From the NCBI GenBank assembly GCA_024362935.1, contig JANCRA010000010.1, forward strand, positions 12,268,501 through 12,332,500: DNA of 64,000 nt. Reading direction: 5' to 3'. The position numbers and the translations under genes were made by a program. Origin of the DNA: Setophaga petechia. Taxonomy: Eukaryota > Chordata > Aves > Passeriformes > Parulidae. Under the pieces are notes generated by a model. It was not told the DNA's origin and did no database searches. It saw nothing but the letters and a program-made list of their open reading frames with translations. Positions within the stretch are counted from its first letter, which is position 1; each line of letters begins with the position of its first letter. Positions 1 through 12,195 of this stretch are shown here, one piece after another.

Positions 1-2123
1 CCCTTCACATTTCTACATACTCTGCATCTTCAGGAAATGGGGGAAGAGATCACACCAGGCACTCTGTGAACTCTACCTTTCAACAATGCTGTGAATAGGA
101 ATTGATCAGTGTTCCTGCTCTGAAGCCACGGCTGGAGATTAATACCAGCTTTTTGTGACTCTTGCACGGGTATCTACCCATCTGTGTCCACTGCATGCAT
201 GTGTGAGCATGTGTGTGCCTGTGGGGCAGCTCTACAGGGGCTCAGAGTTTGACAGAAATGGTTGGAGGATATTTTTCTGGGTAAATTCCAGTTCTGCAAA
301 ATTACCTTTTTTTTCCCCTCTATTTTTATGGAAGTTCACCAGCTTCAGTACTGTAAGATTCCAAAGGGTATCTTATCTATCTGGGGAGAGAGGAAGAGCT
401 GGTAAGAGGTGGTAAGGTTTTTAAAGGGAAATGTGTTTTCAGTCCAGTATTGGGTGTTTTAGCTAAATCAGAAAGTGCCAATGCCCAGTAAATTGAGCAG
501 TGGCTGATACCCCAAAGTTCTCCTTGGGTTGCCATGGGGAAGTGTGAGAAGTAAGAGGTCAGGAGCACAATGTACCTTCCCAAAGTCAGAGAAAATCTTC
601 CTCTGGACTGTGACACCTAAAACATCCCAGGTCAACCTGAATCTCTCCAGCACTGTTGGTGATACAATCTCCTTTGACAGTCATGTCTTAAAGGAAGGGC
701 AAATGAATGCATTAAGATCTCCCTGGATATTTTATCCAGCTATCTATCACGATCTCCTGAACAGTATTTTGTCTGCAGAGTTTAACATCAAAGACATGGA
801 AAGTCAATGGGTGGACTTCCTTTTTATTCCTGGAATTAGAGGTCAAATCATGCTTGATAACAATATAAATTCATACATACACTGTTGATAGGCATAATAA
901 TAACTGGTAGGTGACATGAAATGCTGGGGATGGGTGCACTGAAATTCAGGCCACTTATCTGGGCTCTCAGCATGGCCTGAAGCAGGACCTACATTTAAGA
1001 TTTTTGGCAAGCCCAAAATACATCTTTTCATTATGTAATTGGCCTGTAACTCTAATGATGATAGTGGAGCTGCTCCAGATTTATACTAATGTAACTGACA
1101 GCAGATTTTTGGCTCTGAGTCTGTAAGAAAAAGCTTGCCATAATTTCAGTATTCAGACTGTCCTTAGTAGTTTCTCCCTTTTCTGAGGGAGGAAGCAAGT
1201 GATTCTCACTTTTCAAATTTAGCTCCTTTCTGTAATATTTTATTATGGTTACTGGGGGGTTGGTGTGGTTCACTTGACCTATTTAAGGTAGGTGAGGATG
1301 AGTGGAGACCACATTCATTCCCCATACAACAATGGACATGTTCCACATGCACTGCTCCCAGAATAGCTCCCCCCAAAAATTACTACTCTCAGCTTGTTTT
1401 ATGGGCTATGCTACAGAGGCTAAAATTGACTCAAGTTTGAAGAATGTCTATTTAAGTATCTTTAAATTGTGAATGTTTAAAAGAGGGGATTTTTGAGCGC
1501 CAGCCTGGGGATTTTTTATTTTAACATTACATTTAATGGTGTCTTTGGCATTTAATGTGAGGGGGTGTACATGGTATATCTGTGTGTGTATGTTTATATC
1601 TAGAGAGTGATAACTCATGTGGAATGAAAATCCATTTAGCAGAAAAATGAGATCTCTTGAGTGTTTGTATTTTCTGCTGCAACTAGAAAACACTAGTACT
1701 ATAAAAAAATAAAACACAGAATGATCTAAACCAATAAGATATGATTTTATGCCAAGATGTGAAAATGGATCTATATCTTTATCAGGTTCCTCTCACTCGA
1801 GAGATTAAAATCACATGGAAGCTTGTTAGAAATTCACTCTGTACAGTATATCTTTCAGAAATACATTGTAATGATGTCTGACAGCTTCAAAAGTGAATTA
1901 CAGACTGGGGGTAGCTTCTACCTCCTCCCATGTACAAATCCCACAGCCCAGCCAGGTCCACCCCCGTGTGTGCACAAACATGCACAAGGCATCCCAACAG
2001 GATTCCTCCAGGCCTGTGGGCAAACACAAGATGCAGGATCAGGGTCACTCAAGATTTCCCTAAAGCAGAGCAGATTGGTGGGAGGCTGAGGTAGCTCAAC
2101 CTAGTATTGGGCTGCTTACACTG
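1..2123. other. Unique non-coding sequence, no gene seen
   Basis: The longest open frame (529-888, plus strand, 119 codons) has low-complexity composition, no recognisable domain and no convincing splice context. All frames are interrupted often. I see no repeat family, RNA gene or CpG cluster here. A short TG-rich stretch near 1580 is the only low-complexity feature. Confidence 0.6.
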
Positions 2124-2246
2124 AATCCTAGATCAGCCTGGGTTGGAAGGAACCTTACAGATCACCCAGTCCCAACCCTCTGCTTGGGGCAGGGACGCCT
2201 TGCTCTAGACCAGGTTGTTCAGAGCTCCATCCAGCCTGAGCTTGGT
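2124..2246 (-). mobile_element. CR1 LINE 3'-end fragment (5'-truncated)
   Basis: The plus strand reads like the reverse complement of an avian CR1 3' end. It has the GGTTGGAAGGAACCTTACAG block, then the pair equivalent to GATCACCCAGTCCCAACC, a CTGCTTGGGGCAGGGACGCC block, and CCAGGTTGTTCAGAGCTCCATCC. The element therefore lies on the minus strand. Only about 120 bp of the 3' region is present, as is usual for CR1, whose reverse transcription often stops early. The octamer tail (ATTCTATG type) expected at the low-coordinate end has decayed. No reverse-transcriptase sequence remains. The assignment rests on memory of the CR1 consensus, but the blocks match in order. Confidence 0.85.
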
Positions 2247-4540
2247 TTTTCACCTTTTAAACTCAGGCTTGCAAATGCAAGAGGTGACTGCTGAAGGGGA
2301 ACCCCACAGAGGGGCTGAGGTCCTGTCCAGACCTGTCCTTGTCCAATGGTTGTGTGCTGCTGGCTGCTTGTCCCATGGACATTAGCTAATCCTCCTCTGG
2401 ATGCCTGCATTCAGCAGGGAGGGAAAAACCCAGAGCACGTTCAGCTGGTAACATTTATTCCTCCTATACTCCATGCCAGGAAAGCTGCCACCTCTGTTTC
2501 TTGATTTTCCTTCTCCTTTTTTTCCTTCTCACTTACTGTGTCTTGGGTGGATGTGTTTGCTATTATAAAGTCTATTGAAACATAAACATATACTTTTAAA
2601 ATAGCATTTCACTCTGACAATACTCCTGGAGAGAGCTGAGAATATTATGGTGGAGATAATGTACTCCAGACAATAAGAGAAGACAGGAGCAGGAAGCTTA
2701 TCTGCTAGAACCCCTATTGCCTGTTTCAACAATAATCCCCTTCAAAATGATGTTTTTCTGTGTATGCTTAAAATGCATGATATTCAGCCTGTTCGTGTGG
2801 CTTTTAATAGCCTGGATAATTTTCCATACAATTAATTCCCTGAATATATTCTCTTTTGCTGCTGCCATTTTTAATGTGGGTGGTTCCTCCTTGGGTGCAG
2901 GATAACCCCTCTTGGAGCAACACTCCACATCCAGGTTCCCAGGAGCTCAGTGAGGATGCTCGAGATGGGTGGGTGGCTCTGCACAGCCTGATGCAGCCAC
3001 AGCTCCTTGTCTGAACACAGATTTTAAGGTTTTATTTCTCTTGCTCGCTTTGATTTCTGTGGTAGTGGAATCACAAGGATTTTGTCTCTGGAAGCAATGC
3101 TAAGCCCAGATATGGAAAGGAAGGGCTAAGTGACAACTGACGAGCAGCTGGGAAAGGTGGGGGGGATGTCCTGCATTGCAGGGCTGTGCTGTGATGCTCT
3201 GGGAGCTGGGCAGAACCAGGGCGGCTGCCAACAGCCAGGAGAATGCTCCCCAAGGGAGAAGGGTGTGGGAGCCTGACTTGCTCCGTCTCCCAAAGAGCTC
3301 CAGGGCAGGGAGGTTGCCAGGCTGAAAATAAAGGAAAGTATGGACAGATTATATTCGTGGCTGAATTTTAGTGCTTCAAAATGACCTCTAAAACAAGGAC
3401 TATGCTCGCTCCCATTGATAGGCACAGGGAAAGTGGATTATTTCCCACTTACATGGACATCCATAGCCATGGAAAAACACTTTTGCTCACTTCCCTCTGG
3501 GCCACTGGGCCTCTGTGGGAGCTCAGTGTTACAGGACAGAAAGGGCTGGCAAGGCAGATCTCCACCCGGGTGTAAATCAGCTTTATCTCTTCCAGGGAGA
3601 ACAATGCCAGCTCAGTTTACACCCGCTGAGGATCTAATTGGCATTTGGCTCTGGCTGCAAAATTAGGATTGCTTCATCATTGTGCTTCTGATCCTGTATC
3701 ATGGGAATCAATGAGGAATTTGATTACAGGCTCCTATTTGAATTCCCAGCCCCGCTTGGGGATGTTAATCATCAAAGTTGGGACTGAGGGGTACAGAGAA
3801 TTGGCTGGAAAATTCAGATCACTTTTCAAAAGGAAAATGGAAGCCAAATCTATGTGGTCTGAAAGAGTTTAATAACAGCTGAAATTTAACTTGGAAAAGA
3901 AAATTATCCCAAGGGTTGATATTGTTTTGTCATTGACTTGTGTTCAAGCTCTCCTCTCTTCAGCTATGACAGGGGTACAGTGAACATAACCGGTCCCTGG
4001 AAGAGAATAGAGATGCTGGTGTGATTATTCAGCTTCTGGCATGTTGTGGCTTTAGATACAGTGGAATCCCATCTGCCCCTGCCTGAGAAAACGCAGAGAC
4101 ATCACATCATGAACTTTTCCACTATCTTTCCTCCCAACCTGCCCTGGTCAACCTGCAGAAGGAATATAAACTATATCAACCATTAACTTCAGCCAGGCTT
4201 GAGCTGGGCATGATCCTGCACCCTCTGGTGCTGCTGGGCACAAGAAGGCACCACCTGCCTTCCACTGCAGCTGGGGCTGGCCTGCTCTCAGTGCTCTCAT
4301 CCTGCAGGGGTGGACAGGCATTGCACCCCACAGCCCTCTCCCTGCTGGCATTTGTGTCTCAACCCACCATTAGGCTCAGATGAATTACTAAAAGCTCACT
4401 TTGCATTGCAGGACCATGACACAGATGAGCAATGACGTTGGGTCATGACCCATTGATGATAGAAGTGAATCAACGCACCACAGACGGACAAAAGAGAGAT
4501 TATTAACTCAGTGCTTAATGCAGAGTGCCAAAAATCAGGA
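2247..4540. other. Unique non-coding sequence, no gene seen
   Basis: This stretch holds only short chance frames. The 99-codon minus frame at 3126-3425 is rich in Pro and Ser and matches nothing I know. A pyrimidine-rich patch at 2500-2530 and an AT-rich stretch around 2740-2870 are visible. I see no repeat family or RNA gene. Confidence 0.55.
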
Positions 4541-4695
4541 TTTCCCTCTGGCTCTGCACTGATTACTGTGTGACCTCAGGAAAATCTCATGATGTCTCGG
4601 AGCCTCAGTTTCCTCACCTGCAATTTAGTGATAAGGCCCATCACAACTTTTCCCTGCTGATAAAAAACTGATCTCACAGGGCTTGGAGCACCGTC
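4541..4695 (+). mobile_element. MIR-family (CORE-SINE) fragment
   Basis: The order of blocks matches MIR. There is CTCTGGCTCTGCACTGATTA, then TGTGTGACCTCAGGAAAATC, then GAGCCTCAGTTTCCTCACCT, followed by a diverged purine-rich stretch and CTCACAGGGCTTGGAGCACC. These correspond to the 'tgtgtgaccttgggcaag' and 'cctcagtttcctcatctg' core of MIR. The tRNA-derived head and the extreme 3' end are not clear. MIR-type SINEs are ancient tRNA-derived, LINE-mobilised elements shared by amniotes and long inactive. The divergence seen is consistent with great age. Confidence 0.8.
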
Positions 4696-7145
4696 CCTCA
4701 GATCCAGTGGGGGTAAGCAGGGTCATATGGTCTGTGCATGCAAAATCCCGAAGAGTGGCTGGTTTTATTTGTTTCCTTCATTTTAATGAACAACTCTTCC
4801 ACCTATTTCCAAGCTCATGAGGCACCTTCCACTGGTATGAAAACATAAAATGTATTTCTCTGTGCCAGCAGCAGATTCATAAGCAGACTAGCAAATAAGG
4901 TATGTGCTGCTAAGGACTGTCTCATGGATATACACGAGTTACATCCTTTTCCATCATTTTGCTGATTAATAGGCATAATATCGTGTCTGATCACTGCAGT
5001 AAGTACACTGTGAAAGATAACCACTGAAGACATCTAATTGTTTTTCCTTTGGGTGTTTTGGGGGGGTAATGCTTTAAAATAATGGCCCTAATCATTATTA
5101 ATTCCTTTAGTGTTCGCTGGAATAGCATCAATCACAACTAACTCCTTTGCTATTAATGTGGATGTCACAAATACTTCTGTAGGGTTTCTTTCTGCTAGGA
5201 TTCAGTGTTCATTAACTGCAGCAGGTTTTTTCCCCCATTATTCCTGAAGGGTTTGAGAAATCTCTTGCTGGGGGGAGGCAAGCCAGCAAGCTGTATGCTC
5301 AGCTCATCTGGTGTGAAAAAGGGTAGGTCTGCTTTTAAATGCAATGACCCTTGATTTCCCTCTCTGCCACAGAGCTGACTCCTCTTACCCACTCTGCATA
5401 CCCTGCTCCAGCCATCAAAGATTAAAGACAGATTCCCACACTCCCAGAAACTGTCAGGAGACCCCCAGTTTTCCTTCATATACTCTCCAACCTGGCGTGT
5501 AGAAGGGAGTAAAAAAACTGAAGTTTTAATTTGCTATGCTGACAAGCCTAGGATTTTAAGATTAAGCTGTGTGTCTAATGATGCTAATTAAGGAAATCTC
5601 TGAAGAACTAGCTGTGATCATAATAAATAACAATAAGGTCCTCAATTTTCCTCTGAAAAAGTCATCATGAAAGGAACAAAATAAATTTCTGGGGCAGTTG
5701 CAGCTATTGCAAGATTTACAGCAACGGAGATGCTCCGTTGATTCTCAAGCTCCTACTGCTCACCTTGCCATTGTGGATTTGCTTTTCTACTAAAATGTCA
5801 TTGTTTTATTTTTCTGGGCGGCACCAGCTGCAGGCTAGTCTTTGGCCTGCCTTCTCCTCTTAGGAGTCCTGTTGAAGGGGATGTGTCAGGAGCAAAGCAT
5901 GTCCTTGCTGGTGCTTTCCAGCAGTCCAGAGCACTGCCTGCTGAGGGCATAGAGCTCCCCACAGCATTTTTGAGTTCTCTGATGAGCAATGTAGGTTGTG
6001 AAACACAGTAGCATTTCAGAGACCTTCAGGCATCCCACCTTGCCTACAGCTGCCAAGAGCTCCCAATATCACTTCCACCCACCACTTCCAGGCATCTCTG
6101 ACCCCATGTGTTGTCCATGACATCTGTGTGTAGGCACCTGAATAGCTCTTAGCCTGGCAGTGCCCTTGTCAGGTCTCCTCTGAAGTCTCTGGGCACAAAC
6201 TTACTCCTTAACTGCCCTAAACCAGTGGTGACACCACTTTAGTGATGTTTGTCCAGTAAAGGTCTGGTCTCTGGCTGGGAGCTTTGGGAGAGTGTTGGTG
6301 AAGTAGCTGTAGCATTTCTGCTAGCCACAACTCTTTCTTCACATAGCTTGAAAGGCAGTTTCAAAGCCAAGAAACTTGAGCTGCAATCATTCCTTTGGCC
6401 ACATGTGTGTTTTCTCATTAGTGGGCTGATCTGTTGCAAAACGCTGAGGATTTCACACGCCTGTTGATATTGCTCTCTGATGAATTCAGGAAAATGCTAT
6501 TGGAGCCTCTTGTACCATCTTTCAATTCCAATCAACTCAGTATTCTGTATTCTTCACTTAAATAAAGCACCTCCCTATGGCCATATCCTTGTGAGCAACC
6601 CTACAAAGATAAAAGACGTGCTTGTGTGTGCATGTGTCCTCAATCCCAACTCTTCCTTCATGCCTTGGAGCAAGGCTTAATGAGTGGTGCAAAGCCAAAG
6701 GCAGAGGAAGGAACTGGCTTAGCATTCCCCAAGCATCCTCTCTAAATTCATTGCCTTTAGTTTCCTTGTGTTGCTGCAAAACTCAATGAGTTTGTCATAG
6801 CTCACAGTAACATCTCCTTTCAGCAGCAGAGATAACCCTGCTGTTGTAATAGCTGCTAAGAGAGACTTCCAGCTGGGACACACTTCCACTCAGCTCCTCC
6901 TGGCTCATCTGGAATAAGCTGCTTTGTGGCTCATCCAAAAGATCCTCATTTCAGCACTGCCTTGGGAAAGGAGCTCTCCCAGCTCTCCTGCAAATGGAGG
7001 GCTCCCAGGGGTGAAGAGCACAGCAATGTCTCCTAAATCCAGGGAAGACAGCAGGCACAAGCCTGATGTAAAATTTCCTGTGTTTATCTTAGGAATAAGA
7101 GGCAAGATCAAGGTCCTTGGAAAGGAGAAATAAATAGTGATGGCA
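4696..7145. other. Unique non-coding sequence, no gene seen
   Basis: The stretch contains an AT-rich, TAAT-containing block at about 5070-5220 that could be a weak conserved element. The rest is ordinary unique sequence. The longest frames, such as 94 codons on the minus strand at 5195-5479, show no domain. No CR1, LTR or simple repeat of note is present. Confidence 0.5.
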
Positions 7146-7358
7146 GGGGAAGTTTACATTGGATATTAGCAAAAAAGGTTGTCAAACATTGGAAAAGCCT
7201 GCCAGGGAAGTGGTGGAGTCACCCTCTCTGGGGGGATTTAAAAGCTGTGAAGATGTGGCACCAAGGGACATGGGCAAGTGTTGAACTGGGCAGTGCTGGG
7301 TTAATGGTTGGACTCAAAGACCTTAAATGGTCTTCTCCAATCTAAATAATTCTATGAG
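7146..7358 (+). mobile_element. CR1 LINE 3' end, plus orientation
   Basis: This matches the avian CR1 3' terminus in sense orientation. The order is GGATATTAGCAAAAAAGGTT, GGAAAAGCCTGCCAGGGAAG, TGGTGGAGTCACCC, GATGTGGCACCAAGGGACAT, GGGCAGTGCTGGGTTAATGG, TTGGACTCAAAGACCTTAAA, and finally TCTAAATAATTCTATGAG. The last part contains the characteristic ATTCTATG tail unit, here present once. The copy is 5'-truncated to about 210 bp and has small deletions relative to the remembered consensus. It has no coding capacity. Confidence 0.9.
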
Positions 7359-7660
7359 AACATAAAACTGGGGAAATGTGTTTCTCCCCATCCTTCCTTG
7401 CTTTTGCAATACATAACCCAGGTATCTTTAGCAACTCAGTCTATGCCCCAGTTACACTCTTACCGCCCACTTGGGATAGCAGCCCAGGATTTTACCTCTC
7501 CTGATATGTGTGAATGCTGGACTGCCTCTTCACCACATCCCATTCCTTCCCGGATGATCTTCCACAGCCCTGGTACCTGCTGTGCCTGGGACACTGGGAA
7601 TCAGCCCTGGGGCAGGGCAACCTTATCCTGGGCTAAGGCTGCCTGTAAAGAGGTGGGTTA

Positions 7661-7705
7661 GTCCTGCTGACCCTGGTCCTGCTGACCCTGGTCCTGCTGA
7701 TCCTG
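7661..7705. repeat. 15-bp tandem repeat, three copies
   Basis: Three head-to-tail copies of GTCCTGCTGACCCTG are visible. The first two are identical and the third has one change (ATCCTG instead of ACCCTG). The period is a multiple of three, so the repeat is open in frame and produces a Pro/Ala/Asp/Gly repeat in a chance plus-strand frame. I do not regard that frame as a gene. Confidence 0.9.
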
Positions 7706-10700
7706 ACTGCCTTGACCTTCACACCATCTGTTTTCCACAGTTTGAGTCTGCTGGAATATCAAACCCTGGTGGGAATGCTGGCACTGCTGAGCTTGGCACT
7801 CCTCAGTCCCTCACCTGGTGCTTTCTTTTAACCCATCTGTGTTTCTTGTAGGCAAGCAAGGTCACACCAGGCTTTGTGATGCCTTCCTCAACCTTTCTGC
7901 AGTTAAACTTCTAGAAAATGCATGTCTTCATTTAAGCCATTGTAGTGTGCTGTCACTGTGGGCTGCAAATGTTGATTTGGGATTGAAGCTGTTTAGAACC
8001 TCTATACCAATATTTCCTATTGAAAAACGTTCTTCAGTCAAAACCAAAATTTCTTGGTTTCCTTAAAACTTCAGCATCTTCTTCCTGGCAAAATCTGAAC
8101 TGTGGTGAAAGAAAAACTTTTGTTTGGTAAATTTTTAAGTTTAGAAATTTTTTTGGTCCTTGCAACATATGTAGAAATTTTTATTTCTATTTTTTCTGTA
8201 AAATTCTTATCTGCATGCCTTCTATATTCCCATACAGAAATGCATAAAGAAAAACTAGAATAATAACCTATGCCAATGGACCCTGTTTCCACAGATGTGC
8301 TGCTGAAAATATTCTGCCATTCTTTTTTGCATCCCATCAGTAAAATCCCAGGAGGAGTTGCTGCTTAGCACTAATAGAAATATATCTTTATTTTTTTGGC
8401 ACAATGTTTCCTCTTAATATTGTAATATAAAATTTAAATTTAAAAAAAATTGGCTGGGCATTCTGCTTGGTGGACAGCTAGGAAATCAGATGTTTTCCGG
8501 TTCTGCATTGGATTAAAACCAATTTTTTAACATCTTCTTTTTCACTATGATGTAAATGTTCTATCTACAGTGTTTCCTAATCTCTGCAGCAGGGATCTAG
8601 GGGAGTTCATGGACTATTTCTAATGGATCTGCAAGACACAACTGAGAAAAACAGGTTTGTTATGCAGACAGTTAGATGTACTGTTCAGGGCTTCCCTCCT
8701 CTGCCAGAAAACACTTGAGGTAGGGAATGTTTTAAAATTGTTCCTTCACATACTGCATTGGAAAAATATGCCCCATCACCTGCTGTAATTATAATCTTCA
8801 ATTTCCCATTAAAATAATAATAAAATTCTTCTTGTTTCATTTATACAAACTTCCTTATGTTCTGGGCATGTCATTTACCTTTTCCTATGCCTCACCTTCC
8901 TTTCTGGAAAACCAGGATTTTCTGTTGATTCTCAGGCAGATTTTGGAAGAGGCAGCTCATATTTACCAAGTGCACTGAAGGGGAAAATGACTTGCTAGGG
9001 GAAATTTCTCGTTGCAGTAATTAATCTGATTCACCCAGGGTGAATAAGGGTGTTAGTGCACAATGAGGAGGGGATTGAGGAGCAGGGAAGGCTGACAGCC
9101 TGCCTGCATCCCCAGAGCCTCCCCACTCCCTGGGCCAGGGCTGGCTCAGCCACAGCCACAAGGCACCTGCAGATGGGGATTGATGCAGATGGGTGCCCTG
9201 GGTGCCAGGCTGGATGGCACCACAGGCATTGGAGCTGGGAAGGATTCCCCTGCAGGGTTCCATGCCTTTCTGTGCTGTACTTTTAGCAGCAGGGAAAGGG
9301 CCAAGGAATCCTCCTGGTTACTGAGCTGGAGTTAATGGCATAGTTAGTATTGTCTGCTCACCCATCTACTCAGCTGCCAAGGGCCATACAAATCACATGT
9401 GTTGGAAGGATTGAGCTGGTGAGAAATGGGCAGAGAAGCCTCTGCAATCACTAAGCTTTTCTTTAAGCCTGAAGGACCTGATGTTTTCCCCACTGCTGGG
9501 CCCTGAAGTTGGATGGCAGGTGTTCCAAAGACTTTAGGCTTCCAGGAAGGCATCAGTGAAGATGCCCAGGACACCCCTGCTTGGCACATCCTCCAGCCTC
9601 TGCTCTCTCTCAGGTCAGAGCTGAGTCTGAAGAGCCTGTTTGGATGCAGAGACCAGACCTCAGACTCTGATCTGGCTCACAAGTCACTGACCACTTGCTT
9701 CTATCTCTTGTCTGGCATTTGCATGCATTAAATTAAATAATTTTTTATTTCCAAGGACAGGGATTAATCCACGAAGCCCTTCTGCTATTGCTTGAAATGT
9801 ATTAGCTGCTTAGCCCAGAAGAGAGGTAAAAGAATCTGTGCTTTAATGGCAAACAATGAGGTTTAAATACATCCCATCTCCTTGAGCATCTCCTGCTAAT
9901 TAGTGACAAAGGCCCTCCTGCTCAAGTTCAGCAAATATTTAACACCCACCTCCATTAGCCTGAAATTTATTTACCACCTTGTCCGCTGGCAGACATGGGA
10001 GCCATTGCCACGGTCAGCAAGCCTTCCCTGGGATTTACAGCCCCTCAGACACGAGGGGCTCCCAGACAGCCCTGGCCAGGGAAACACTCTCCTCAATTCC
10101 TGCTTTAGTTTTTCTTCGGGTACAAGACAGCAAATGTCTGCAAGTGTGAATCACCATTCCAAAGCACTTGTGGGACTAATGAGGGTGAAGCATCCTAAGG
10201 ACATCTAATGAAAAAGGAGGAATTAAAGGCCTGGAAGACAAGAAAAATTTCGACACTGTCCTGGGGAGCCCCAAGCAACCCAATGGGGAAGATGTTCTGC
10301 AAAATCTCCCTCCCAACTTCTGCCATTCCTGCCCTCACCTGTGGTGGTTGTTCTGAGCAACAAGTAAAATGACACACTCCTTTGTCCACTCATGGGCAGA
10401 AGTGACAGAGCTGAATTTTTTCCCCCCTGAGGCACTGGTGCAGGGGTGGGAAGGAGGAATGGCTCTCCTCTGGCACCAAAGCCTGTAAGGCACGTTCAGC
10501 ACCCTCATGATGCATGGTGAGAGTCATCCTCTCCAGGCAGGCAAGAGATGGAGCCATTAACAAAACAGATGATGGGGCAGCCTGTGAGCAGAGTGCTCTG
10601 CTCCTCTCCCAGCATTTATCTGCAACATGGCAGACACAGATTCCTGCTGATAAAGCACTTTAATACCAGCAATGAAAACACTGTGTTTTATTTCAAAATA

Positions 10701-11639
10701 ATTAGTTCCTGGATTTGACAGACCTGTGGCCCAAACACTCCTTCTGTTCACTCAGTGCCTGCTGCCTGGACAAACAGAACACATCAGGACCTTCACCCAT
10801 GAAGCAGAGGGGGTGTTGGATCATCCTTGCACTGGGGAGGGTTTTGGGGCCCCTCTCACAACCCCTCATCCTATATTCTCACTGTGGCTTCCCTCAGCAG
10901 CTCCAGAGTGAGTGCAGCAATGATCTGGGGGTAATATTTTCTTGATGCTGAGCCCATTGCACAATCACAGTCCTCTTTCTGGCATTCCTCACAATGTCAC
11001 AGTGTAGGTGACCTTTGACAAGGAAGAAAAGGCCAGGCAGTTCGCAGAGTCCCCATCATCACTGGGGGTCTTCAAATAGAAGTATGACAAACACCCAAAA
11101 AGAGGGCTGTAGGCTGAGCCAGCCTGCACCATCCTATACAACAACACCTACTGTGCTGTGGCAGCAGTGACAGTGCCATCACACTGTGTGCACACTGAAG
11201 TGTGTCCTTTCCAGACAGAACCAGGCCAAAGCCTTATTCATCCCCAGACTTTCAATCCAATTGCTCTTCCACACAAATCATTTGCTATCCAATAATGTGT
11301 GAACTTCCAGTCCACACCTCCCTGTGTCCTGGGGTAAACTTATGCTTCAGAGCTTCCCAGTTTGGCTGTCCAAATCAGAGAAGGACCTGAGCTTTTACAT
11401 GATGGTCTGGGTGAAATTGTTGGTTTTTTTTATCTGTGGCACCTTGCAACAAGAGCTAGGACAGAAGTCCTAGGAGCAAGCCCGTTGGGATGTCTGCCTG
11501 TCATTTCAAGGTTTTTAAATTTGGATTGCTTAAATCACCAAAGTACCACAATTCCTGCCCAAGGGCACACAGGAGCTAAGTCTTTTCACTGAAGCAGCAT
11601 TCAATTCCCTTCCTCCTACAAATGAGCTTGAGCTGTCCT
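7706..11639. other. Unique non-coding sequence with a possible conserved AT-rich patch
   Basis: No gene is recognised. The stretch from about 9720 to 9975 is AT-rich with several TAAT/ATTA cores (for example CTGCTAATTAGTGACAAAGG). It also has a perfect 8-bp inverted repeat, CTTGAGCA at 9881-9888 and TGCTCAAG at 9919-9926. It reads like a candidate regulatory element, though this is only an impression. The remaining sequence holds short chance frames, the longest 101 codons at 9903-10208, with no domain. Confidence 0.45.
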
Positions 11640-12195
11640 GATAATTAGTACTTTATCTTGGATAGCACAAAAAGGAAAGAAAGGATGGGGGGGAGGAAGT
11701 CCTCAGCCTTCACTGCTGGGCAGCCTCACAGTTCCTTCTTATTAGCTGTGATAATGATAGGAGAGAATAAAAGGCCCAGAGCTGCTTCAGTCACCTCATT
11801 TCATCTGGTCTGAGATTCGAGTCACTCGAGTGTCAAGAGAGCTTTTTAATTTCCAATATCACTGCTGCCAGAAATTAAAAATAAACTGGGAGCAAAACCA
11901 TCAGATTAGCCAATCACACTGGAATTGCCTTTATTGTTATTGTTACTGTTGTTATTATTATTTGATCAGCTTTGGGAGAATTAAAGCTATTCAGCAAATC
12001 AAAATATGTCTTGGATTTGAATGGGCTGAGAGGAATTATTCTATAGTCTATATTAGTGATGGCCTAATAGCCAGAAACATCAAGGCATGCTCTGCTGGAA
12101 TCAAGTTTAAATTAATGCTACCAGTTCATAAAAATTGCTTGTGTCTATATAACTTTCATCGTGGCATCTTAAAGCATTTAATTAGCTAAAGAAAC
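11640..12195. other. Candidate conserved non-coding element (AT-rich block)
   Basis: This block differs from its surroundings. It is AT-rich and dense in homeodomain-type cores (TAAT, ATTA, TTTAATT). It carries a CCAAT motif at 11910-11914 in the context ATTAGCCAATCACACTGG, and a short TTATTG/TTATTA microsatellite near 11932-11962. It is open for 119 codons on the plus strand (11830-12189), but the translation is unstructured and Cys/Tyr-rich where it crosses the microsatellite, so I do not call a gene. The texture resembles vertebrate developmental enhancers. Conservation cannot be measured from one sequence. Confidence 0.35.
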
